64,000 bases of DNA from Norana najaformis (taxonomy: Eukaryota > Annelida > Clitellata > Crassiclitellata > Hormogastridae), in the NCBI GenBank assembly GCA_964023275.1, contig OZ029915.1:36211073-36275072 (forward strand), written 5' to 3'. The notes under the pieces were generated by a model. The model was not told the origin of the DNA and ran no database searches. It was given only the letters and a program-made list of their open reading frames with translations. A program made the translations under genes and the position numbers. Positions within the stretch are counted from its first letter, which is position 1. Every line of letters starts with the position of its first letter. This document shows, piece by piece, positions 36,761 to 64,000 of the stretch.

Positions 36761-36764
36761 TGGT

Positions 36765-39048
36765 TTATATGCAACCAATCTAAATACCATATGGCGTATA
36801 TATGCACTCATCGTCTTTAATTATTACATGATACAGTGCAATGAGTTACTAATGTAGCGGCTGTCGATATAATTACTTTCGCTATCACACTCATTGATAC
36901 ATCACATAGCCGTAGCCTGCACGAGAAGCGTGACATCAGTCTATCGTACATGTCCGCATAACATGCACACTTCAAGATCCCTATAGCATCTTGTGCTTGC
37001 TTCGATTGCTTGTACCCCTGTGTACTTATATGCAACCAATCTAAATACCCCTATTTCGTATATATCCACTCATCGTCTTCAATTATTACATGATACAGTG
37101 CAATGAGTTACTAATGTAGCGGCTTGTCGATATTTACTTTCGCTTTCACACTCATTGATACATCACATAGCCATGGCCTGCATGAGAAGCGTGACATCAG
37201 TCTATCGTACATGTCCGCATAACATGCACACTTCACGATCCCTATAGCATCTTGTGCCTGCTTCGATTGCTTGTACCCCTGTGTACTTATATGCAACCAA
37301 TCTAAATACCCTATTCGTATATATCCACTCATCGTCTTTAATTATTACATGATACAGTGCAATGAGTTACTAATGTAGCGGCTGTCGATATTTACTTTCG
37401 CTTTCACACTCATTGATACATCACATAGCCATGGCCTGCATGAGAAGCGTGACATCAGTCTATCGTACATGTCCGCATAACATGCACACTTCACGATCCC
37501 TATAGCATCTTGTGCCTGCTTCGATTGCTTGTACCCCTGTGTACTTATATGCAACCAATCTAAATACCCTATTCGTATATATCCACTCATCGTCTTTAAT
37601 TATTACATGATACAGTGCAATGAGTTACTAATGTAGCGGCTGTCGATATTTACTTTCGCTATCACACTCATTGATACATCACATAGCCGTAGCCTGCACG
37701 AGAAGCGTGACATCAGTCTATCGTACATGTCCGCATAACATGCACACTTCAAGATCCCTATAGCATCTTGTGCTTGCTTCGATTGCTTGTACCCCTGTGT
37801 ACTTATATGCAACCAATCTAAATACCCTATTCGTATATATCCACTCATCGTCTTCAATTATTACATGATACAGTGCAATGAGTTACTAATGTAGCGGCTG
37901 TCGATATAATTACTTTCGCTATCACACTCATTGATACATCACATAGCCGTAGCCTGCATGAGAAGCGTGACATCAGTCTATCGTACATGTCCGCATAACA
38001 TGCACACTTCAAGATCCCTATAGGCATCTTGTGCTTGCTTCGATTGCTTGTACCCCTGTGTACTTATATGCAACCAATCTAAATACCCTATTCGTATATA
38101 TCCACTCATCGTCTTTAATTATTACATGATACAGTGCAATGAGTTACTAATGTAGCGGCTGTCGATATTTACTTTCGCTATCACACTCATTGATACATCA
38201 CATAGCCGTAGCCTGCACGAGAAGCGTGGACATCAGTCTATCGTACATGTCCGCATAACATGCACACTTCAAGATCCCTATAGCATCTTGTGCTTGCTTC
38301 GATTGCTTGTACCCCTGTGTACTTATATGCAACCAATCTAAATACCCTATTCGTATATATCCACCTCATCGTCTTCAATTATTACATGATACAGTGCAAT
38401 GAGTTACTAATGTAGCGGCTGTCCGATATAATTACTTTCGCTATCACACTCATTGATACATCACATAGCCCGTAGGCCTGCATGAGAAGCGTGACATCAG
38501 TCTATCGTACATGTCCGCATAACATGCACACTTCAAGATCCCTATAGCATCTTGTGCTTGCTTCGATTGCTTGTACCCCTGTGTACTTATATGCAACCAA
38601 TCTAAATACCCTATTCGTATATATCCACTCATCGTCTTTAATTATTACATGATACAGTGCAATGAGTTACTAATGTAGCGGCTGTCGATATTTACTTTCG
38701 CTATCACACTCATTGATACATCACATAGCCGTAGCCTGCACGAGAAGCGTGACATCAGTCTATCGTACATGTCCGCATAACATGCACACTTCAAACCAAT
38801 CTAAATACCATATGCGTATATATGCACTCATCGTCTTTAATTATTACATGATACAGTGCAATGAGTTACTAATGTAGCGGCTGTCGATATAATTACTTTC
38901 GCTATCACACTCATTGATACATCACATAGCCGTAGCCTGCACGAGAAGCGTGACATCAGTCTATCGTACATGTCCGCATAACATGCACACTTCAAGATCC
39001 CTATAGCATCTTGTGCTTGCTTCGATTGCTTGTACCTCTGTGTACCTA
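36765..39048. repeat. Satellite of about 258-bp units, about nine copies
   Basis: Units begin tatgcaaccaatctaaatac at about 36767, 37029, 37290, 37547, 37807, 38067, 38328, 38589 and (truncated) 38794. They are 95-98 percent alike by eye. Diagnostic sites alternate between two unit types from the fourth unit on. The last unit follows a 59-base deletion at the junction near 38793. The 258-base period is a multiple of three, so each unit shows the same 60-80 codon open segment on the minus strand. Each ends in a stop, and I do not regard them as genes. Confidence 0.95.
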
Positions 39049-39309
39049 TAAACCCGGGTTATCTTCTCCTATCGTTGTCGTTGCTGCTTATAGGCATTCG
39101 TCGTAGTTGTAATCAGTGTGTCAATCGGTGCTGGGTACTTCTTATTAGCCACTGCAAATCTGCCTATAGCGTGTTTCAGGTGATGACAGGTTTATTTCCA
39201 CGGTTGGGCGGATGGATTAGGCTTTTCATGCAATATGTGCCACTTTTCCTCAGCGTTCGCTTCTCTGTGTTACGTCACTTTGATTCCTATATCACCATTA
39301 ACCTCCTTA

Positions 39310-39440
39310 GAGACAGAGATACAGTGACGCAGAGAGACACAGAGAAAAGCAGAGACAGACAGAGACACACACACAGATAGAGACAGAGAGAAAAGCAGAG
39401 ACAGACAGAGACACACACAGAGATAGATAGAGAGAGCACC
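39310..39440. repeat. Short tandem duplication in a GA/CA-rich tract
   Basis: agacagagagaaaagcagag followed by acagacagagacacacaca appears twice in tandem (period about 50). Confidence 0.7.
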
Positions 39441-39449
39441 GTTTAATGA

Positions 39450-42400
39450 AGTGTTTAATCAGACGTGTCCATGTAACGGCCTACTTTTATCTAGATATGA
39501 AATTTATGACAAATGTCTTTTAAGCCCATTGCATGAGCGTTGAATCCCCGAAAATAGGCTATAAATACCCAAGCATTGAGAAACACTGACAGAACCGCGA
39601 CACGAGTTTAACCTCTAAAATATATCAACTGTAGGCCTATATTAATTTCGTTTCAAATGTATGTTACAACTTTCCACTGCACAATCACCATAGGCTAAAC
39701 TAGTGGTAATTATGTATGCTTGTTTTGTAATGCAGATATAGATTTGCATTATTTTGTATAGCGCCAGTTCCTTAAAGCCTGCCATGAGTTAAATGCACAC
39801 GTTCTTATTCGCTGAATTAAATTTAACCGTCTGTTTGAAAATTGCGCCAACTACTCGCTAAACTGACAACTTCTGCTGCCAGATCCGCTTCTATTTTCGT
39901 CGTACGTCTCTCGTTGGACAACAAATCGAGCGCAGACTCAGCGCCAGCACAAGTTGCCAAACTTGTTAAGTCCGATAAGTAATTGTCAAATATCCCGTCG
40001 CTAGTAATATAATCATCGGAGCAAACAGAGCACCGAGAGGAGCGTCTCTTTGCGACTCAGTCCTCTGTGTTCCGCTGACAAGCTCTTCATCTCGCCAGGT
40101 CCTTCAGGTTGTAGGCCGTGTGTATATTTCATGAGTCCAGCGCCGCCTAGCTGCCGACGACGAAATCTTCAAGTGAGTCAACAAAATGACGCGTGGCTCG
40201 TCGCTTTTAGTCGTGCGGATGTCAGAGAACCAGCCTAGAGGCGCTCTGGTGAGTAGGGGACCAGCGTAGGACAAACATTGACATTAAAAAGTCGCCATCA
40301 AAGGCCCAGAGGTGGTGCCGACCGGTAAGACGCGTGCCCGAAGGACACGGATTCGATTTCTGACGGTTGTAGTTTCGTGCTGAAGGAGATCTTGCGCGGA
40401 TTGACCAAGTACAATAAGCAACTGTTATAGGACGCGAGTGACGGGGGTATGAAAGGGTAGGGCACCAAGCAAGAGGGAGGGAACGTGAGAGAAGAGGGTG
40501 TACGTGAAAGAAGAGGGCCGTTAAACACGAAGAAGGAGAGTGCAAACTGTTGCAGCTGGTGTTACGATCAGAGTGTCCGCGGTCTAATTGAGGTGAGTGA
40601 CAGAAGTAACTGAGTGAGACAAACAATGTCACACAGACAGACAAGGTGGACGGAGGATTGCTCGCAGACATATATGCACACTTCTGCAGAACGACAGAAG
40701 GGAGCTGGAGGCAGTGACAAACAGACAGAACGCAAGAGAGAAAGACAAGCTGGCGGAGAAAGGCGGAGAAGACAGCACCAGACTCACAGACGAAGACCGA
40801 GAGACATAAAGACTAACTGGAGAAGAAGTACGATGCCAGAGAAACACAGATGCCTTTTAAAATAATATGCCGTGAGAATTAGAAATAACTGTACACCTCA
40901 GACTGTACTTCATAAAATGTTCGCAGTAAAACCTGAGAAACTCTAGTTGCCGGCCACTCTACAGTGTTTGGTATCGAATACAAAGATTAAACAGCTGAAT
41001 TTTGTGAATTTTGCTGTGTATGTTTCTATTGTTTCTGTCACAGCGGAGTAAACAGAAGTGTTAATAAGACTAAATATATATATATTACATATATATATTA
41101 GATATATTATATATATATATTATATATATATATAACTAAATCAAAGTGAATATCAAAGTTCTAATATAATATATGCCGTGAAATAGAAACCCTTGTCTTA
41201 TGCTTTTGTTGCAAATCACGTGTTACGACAGTGGCAGGTTGAATTTAATTTATAACTGAGTACGAAATGAATCAATCATTCAGTTATTAATGGCCGTATA
41301 CGTGAAACTAAATATGAACCAATGTAACTTATACAGAGTTATAATTTCATTTTTTCTAGTTACGACATCGCTGGGCTACGAGAGACAGTAGATTTCAGAA
41401 TACCTGAGTCAAAAGGATGCACGCGAGCTGTCAGGGAGAGCTCACGCTGGTATGATCTCTGCCCGGGAACCGTAGGCCTGGGTTCCACTCAAAAGAGCCC
41501 CGTTTCACGGCTGACCGATTGCCTGTAGACCACGCGTCGACCCCACCCATTAATCACTCGATCTTACAATCGTGTTCGGCGTCTGAAAGGACAACCGCGC
41601 AGAAGGACACAATGGAACAAAATGACGCAGACGACCCACTCGTCGAGGGCGGGCAGAGGAGTGCGAGCAGGAGGGGTACGAGTGACCGACCGTCCAACCG
41701 ACCGAGCGGCATGCAGGGCTTTCAGCTCGATCCATTTCCCTTTCCCCTGTCAGGACGTGGACGCACGCACCCATAGAAAACCACGCCACCGGTCGTGTGT
41801 GTCGTTAACTCGCTTCGCTGGGACCGTTATAATATTTGTATCATATAAGATCATATCTGCCGGTGACATCGTGACCCGGGGTTTTGTTTCGCTGACCCCA
41901 TTCGTGACGAGGTCGCAGGGGTCGGTGTAGGGGATCGCCCCCGTCACCGCCGATGGATTTCCGCTGGGCACGCGCTCTGCTCTCACCCGACCCATACTCA
42001 CAGACCCTCCTCGAAGCGTTTTCGCCTGCCCGCCCTCCCAGATTCTGGGTGTTTCTGGGGTAATTTATTGGGCAAGACAACTGTACAGATCAAAGAAGAA
42101 GGCCGGACGGAAGACGAGGCCAGGACACTGAAGATGAAAGCAAATATCCTCAGACGGTACGTGTCTCCTATCGCCTACAAGCGGCAAGGCGTTTCGTCTT
42201 CGCCGCTGACCGTCTTTTATCTTTACCACAGATATACGAGTCCTGTATCACAGTTATCGCAAAATAATAATTGTAAAAACGAAGGGCGTTCCGGCCGAAA
42301 GCCTTTCATCTTTGCCCTCGCAACAGCCTAGAAACAAGCACATCCATTAGCAATTTGTGCTTAGTCATATCGGCCTATTCGTACGTCTTTTTAAAGGTAC

Positions 42401-43160
42401 AGTGAATTTGTTTAGGGCGGATCGAAGCTCTTTTATATTAAGGAAAAGCCAAAGTACCGCGTCAGTCTCCCCAGCCTTTGATGGTCCTAGGGTTGCGTGT
42501 CATGCATTGTACTTAGCAGCTCTAACAAGTCCATGCATATGTACCTGCTTTGACGGTGGCTTGTGGTTAAATGAAAGACAAATATTGCACTGTTTAGATT
42601 CGTGTCCTCCATTGTAAGGCTATTTACTCTTCTACGATTTAGCAATGTTGACGAAGTGAATCGTGGAGTAGATATAGGCCTATAGAATGGAACGATTTCG
42701 AAACTGCATAATCAAAGATTTTTGCTCTTATGTGTACAGTAGCAGTTGTAAAAAGATTTTATTTAGTTATTCCAAAGAATTAAATAATTAAAATATACAA
42801 CAGCATAATGAATAAAGATGGAGACAGTACTTGTAGGCCAACACAGAATATTTCGTGTAACTTAGAAACCTTCACCACTGTGTACCACTTCTAAATGATA
42901 GAGAGGACAAAAGATTCATGACAATGTAATAGAGAGCCATGAGTAGATCACAAGACACACCCGTTGCTTTCTGACAAGTTCTGAAGCGACCCAGATAAAA
43001 ACACACAAAACCCATAAAGACTCAGATGCTGTAAGCGCAGTTTCCACTAGACCTGATCTTGCTCGAAGGAAACAGAAAATGCTCGTGATGTTCAAACACG
43101 CGGGTTCACACATTTATGTTTACATATTTACCGATACATTCGTAGATACTTATGTATTTA
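39450..43160. other. Gene-poor stretch with CpG-richer parts
   Basis: Contains a TATAGCGCC repeat head near 39757, a possible SINE (40301), a TA-rich palindromic tract at 41070-41135 and a CpG-richer block at 41450-42170. The latter ends with a donor-like CGGTACGT after an open segment. No exon could be tied to a gene. Confidence 0.4.
40301..40435 (+). mobile_element. Possible tRNA-derived SINE head
   Basis: An A-box-like ggtgccgaccggtaaga and a B-box-like ggattcgatttc lie about 35 bases apart. No second copy was noticed in the window. Confidence 0.3.
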
Positions 43161-43163
43161 AAT

Positions 43164-43387
43164 AAAGATATCTGTTATAGGATATATTTACCAACAGTAG
43201 CTCTAATTATTAGCAAATTACAATTCAACGATCGATGTAAAGTTTTATATAAAGCGAGTTTACGCTACTTCGCTTCTTACTTAGCAATAAATAGCCTAAT
43301 TCAACTTTCAATTGATAATTAAAGATATCTGTTATATGATGTGTTTACTAACAATAGGTCTATTTACCAACAGTAGCTCTAATTATA
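43164..43387. repeat. 157-bp local repeat, unit 1 and start of unit 2
   Basis: aaagatatctgttatagg ... agtagctctaattattag (unit 1 from 43164) recurs from 43321. The second unit is interrupted at aattat by transposon copy 2 and resumes at 45737 (attattagtaagttac ... caattgatgatta). Confidence 0.85.
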
Positions 43388-43683
43388 CACTGGTCAACAT
43401 AGAAATCGTTACTGACTGGAAAAGGCCCTAATGTGTAGCATCTTGGTGTGCTGAACACGAATATAACCATAAAAATTTTTTATTGGCTCTCGTTTTGAAA
43501 ATATTTCATATAGTTCATTTTTTATGTTTCATCATGTAAATTTATGCAGTAGGACTGCGACAATATCCTAAATAAGTCTAGAATGATGTAATATTCCACC
43601 TCATTGCATAATCCCATCATGGACACATCATGCACAGTTGATTACGTCATTTTCTGATACAATGTAAAACTACAGCCAGTCGG

Positions 43684-43723
43684 CTGCTGACGTAAGATGA
43701 CGTCAGCAGTGTACTATATAAAG
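43684..43723 (+). promoter_or_regulatory. Transposon internal promoter: CRE palindrome plus TATA box (copy 2)
   Basis: Identical to 28874-28913: CTGCTGACGT-aagatg-ACGTCAGCAG, then TATATAAAG. Confidence 0.55.
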
Positions 43724-43837
43724 CGAGTCGGAACGGTTGAGCATTTACAATATTACAGACTTTGTGCGAGACAGTTTAAGTTACTGTTTTATAAAACTAT
43801 TATTACTTTATCCATTTAGATACAATACAGAACAGTA

Positions 43838-45524
43838 ATGCCTCGGAAGTGCGTAAATACTGTGGACAACTTTTGTTACATTTGTGGGGAAGTGACATTT
43901 GCCAACCAGAAGAAAAGTATCACTTATCAAGTCAAGAAGGCATATCATGCTTACTTCGAATGCAAGGTTGGTGACCAAGACAAGCCATGGGCCCCGCATA
44001 TATGCTGTGCTACATGTACAACACAGCTTTCACAGTGGTTGAATGGCAAAAGACCATCAATGCCGTTTGCAGTTCCCATGGTGTGGAGAGAGCAAAGCAA
44101 CCACGTAGATGACTGTTACTTCTGCTTGGTTCCTCCTCTTTCCGGTGGAATAACGAAGCAAAAGAAGTCGACAATAGTCTACCCAAACATTCCGTCAGCA
44201 TTGAGACCAGTTCCACATGGTGATGGACTTCCTATTCCAGAACCTCCAGCAGAATATATTTTCCTTGATTCATCTGATGAGGACAAGGGTGAGCCGACAT
44301 GTTCTTCTCCTGTCAGCGTGCAGTGATCCCGATTTTCACTGTGGTGCATCATCAACCCCACACAGAATAACACAGGAAGAACTAAATGACCTTGTTCGTG
44401 ATTTGGACTTATCCAAAAACAAGGCAGAATTGCTAGGATCAAGACTCCAACAATGGAATCTTCTAGAAGAAGATGTCACAATTACTTCATATAGAAAGCG
44501 CCATCAGCAGTTGGAACCTTTCTTTATGAAGGAAGGTAATCTGGTATTCTCTTCCAATATTGACGACCTCATGAATGCCTTACAGATCACTCATGACCCA
44601 CAAGAATGGAGACTCTTTGTAGACTCTTCAACACTGAGTCTTAAGGCTGTGCTTTTGCACAATGGAAACCGTCTTCCATCTATTCCATTAGCGCATGCTG
44701 TCCACATGAAAGAGACATACGATAACCTAAAACAACTACTGCATTCCATTGACTATAACAGGTACAAATGGCACCTGTGTGGTGATTTGAAGGTAGTTGC
44801 CATTTTAATGGGACTGCAGCAAGGATATACAAAATATATGTGTTTCTTGTGTGAGTGGGATAGCCGAGCAAGAGAGTTGCACTACGTGCGGAAGGAATGG
44901 ACTCCCAGACAAAACATGGCAGTTGGACAGAAGAATATCCAGCACCCAGCTCTGGTCGAGGCTCACAAAATCCTACTACCACCCCTTCACATCAAACTAG
45001 GTTTGGTGAAGAACTTCGTGAAAGCCATGGACCGCACTTCGCCAGCTTTCCGATACCTGCATGAAAAATTCCTTCGACTCAGCGAAGCAAAGATTAAAGA
45101 GGGAGTTTTTGTGGGTCCTCAGATTAGAGAACTCTTCAAAGATGACCGCTTCAACAACTTGCTGGAGGGTGATGCGAAACAAGCATGGAATGCTTTTCGT
45201 CTAGTGTCTACAGACTTTCTGGGGAATGTTAGGGCAGAAAACTACAAGGAACTAGTAGAAGACATGCTCAAGCAGTACCAGAAATTTCGCTGCAATATGT
45301 CTCTGAAGATTCATTTCCTTCATTCCCATCTGGATTTCTTCCCTGACAACTGTGGTATGGTTAGTGACGAATATGGCGAACGTTTTCATCAAGATATCGC
45401 AACAATGGAGCAAAGGTACCAGGGAAAATGGTCCACTACAATGTTGGCTGACTACTGCTGGACACTCCGCAGAGATGCTCCCGAACAGCTGTACAAGAGA
45501 CAGGCAAAAAAATCTAAGAACTAG
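43838..45524 (+). pseudogene. Putative transposase of the CACTGG element, copy 2 (frameshifted)
   Basis: Same protein as in copy 1, about 98 percent identical by eye. Here the N-terminal zinc-finger part and linker read through 162 codons intact, including the ten bases lost in copy 1. Five bases are then missing near 44313 (tctcctgtcagc against tctcctggtccgtcagc), which stops the frame at 44326. The downstream body is open to TAG at 45522-45524. Each copy is thus broken where the other is intact. Substitutions between them are few, pointing to recent insertion from a common active source. Neither can make the full protein as sequenced unless there is ribosomal frameshifting or an assembly error. 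Confidence 0.8.
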
Positions 45525-45736
45525 TCTATGACCTGGTTTTTACAAATATTAACTGTAAGTGTATCACTATTGGCATGCATTGTGCGATATAAAATTACTT
45601 CATTTCAGATTACAAAAAAACTAGAGCCAATTCGGCATTTTCACTGTCATATTCGTGTTCAGCACATACAAATTGATAAGAACTGACTAATTTCATTTCA
45701 GTAACATGACTTTTGTAAAAATTTGTTGTCCAGTGA

Positions 45737-45894
45737 AATTATTAGTAAGTTACAATTCGTCGATCATTGTAGATTTTTTATATTAAGCAAGTTTATGCTA
45801 CTTCGCTTCTTACTTAGCAATAAATATCATGCTACTTAGCTTCTTACTTGGCAATGAATAGCCTAACTGATCGTTCAATTGATGATTAAAAGAC
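45737..45894. repeat. 157-bp local repeat, remainder of unit 2
   Basis: Continues the unit broken by transposon copy 2. It includes a small internal duplication of gctacttcgcttcttactta (about 45799 and 45831). Confidence 0.8.
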
Positions 45895-45928
45895 CATTTA
45901 TGTCTGACGTCATGTGATATTGATTACA

Positions 45929-63831
<17,903 letters not shown>

Positions 63832-64000
63832 CTGGAAAGAAACTGCAGTCATCGTCGAAATTGTTTCAAGGAAACGAATTTAAGCAGCTAGGGTTCAGGA
63901 ACATTTTATCAAAAAATGTTCTTCAAAGACACGTGCAACACCGAGTAACAATTAGACGTGAATAGACAGAGAATAATCTTATGACTTTTAAAATATAATT

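Larger units (their letters stand above)
43388..45735 (+). mobile_element. CACTGG-terminus DNA transposon, copy 2 (both ends present)
   Basis: The 2348-base element begins CACTGGTCAACATAG, and its right end in reverse complement begins CACTGGACAACAAAT. Inside the ends, the phrases gttactga, gtgctgaacacgaatat and attggctct also recur in inverted orientation. The ends thus form an imperfect inverted repeat of about 120 bases. It is flanked by AATTAT on both sides (43381-43386 and 45737-45742). The uninterrupted unit of the surrounding 157-bp repeat has a single AATTAT at that point, so a 6-bp target duplication is well supported. Confidence 0.9.

Noticed and set aside
36817..38632. Repeated 60-84 codon open segments on the minus strand with almost identical products
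   Set aside because: They arise because the satellite unit is 258 bases, a multiple of three. Each ends in the same stop, none has a coding signature, and single-base indels break some of them.
42068..42166. Possible coding exon ending at a strong donor (CGGTACGT)
   Set aside because: It has no convincing acceptor or ATG upstream and no partner exon. The charged product could be chance in a CpG-rich stretch.

Overview
The window looks like nuclear DNA of an invertebrate animal. It is AT-rich, has long introns, many microsatellites, tRNA-derived SINEs, DNA transposons and non-LTR retrotransposon debris. A short interstitial run of TTAGGG argues against most insects. The NMDA-receptor gene resembles the invertebrate GluN2 type, for example WPGG and PP-GRP in S1 and CCSLISL after M4. 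I favour a spiralian (mollusc, annelid or relative), but this is inference and no taxon-diagnostic gene is present.

Three host genes can be supported. (1) At the left edge, on the + strand, is the 3' part of a gene for an EGF-domain, single-pass membrane protein. Its small exons (615-673, 1817-1916, 5347-5470 or 5518, possibly 6784-6990) join in compatible phases, and it looks like a Spitz/TGF-alpha/EGF-type ligand. (2) At 32501-33886, on the + strand, is an intronless neurogenin-family bHLH gene with an unusually long Gln/Ser-rich C-terminus and an AU-rich 3' flank. (3) From 63831 down to 45929, on the - strand, is most of a GluN2-type NMDA receptor subunit gene. Eleven exons cover the end of the amino-terminal domain, S1, M1, the pore loop, M3, S2, M4 and a long cytoplasmic tail. 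All but one junction is fixed by splice sites and matching phases. The N-terminal exons lie beyond the right edge.

Mobile DNA fills much of the rest. There is a mariner with an intact left end and a lost right end (10884-11879) and a decayed LINE reverse-transcriptase tail (5821-6619). Two about 99 percent alike copies of a 2.35-kb DNA transposon with CACTGG termini (28578-30783 and 43388-45735) are each frameshifted at a different place. Copy 1 sits inside a second LINE fragment. Copy 2 interrupts a 157-bp local repeat whose other unit serves as an empty-site reference and gives a 6-bp target duplication. In both the mariner and transposon copy 1, the missing right end is followed by a second copy of the left flank, as expected for one-ended insertion.

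Other landmarks are a 2.3-kb satellite (about 258-bp unit) with an alternating two-type higher-order pattern, a 14-bp minisatellite, a composite GGCA/GACA/GGAC tetranucleotide tract, several SINEs inside NMDA-receptor introns, a 23-bp-stem hairpin, and a marked excess of the palindrome TAGGCCTA. Large stretches (about 7.0-10.8 kb, 12-28.4 kb, 34.8-36.7 kb and 39.1-43.1 kb) show no gene I can support.
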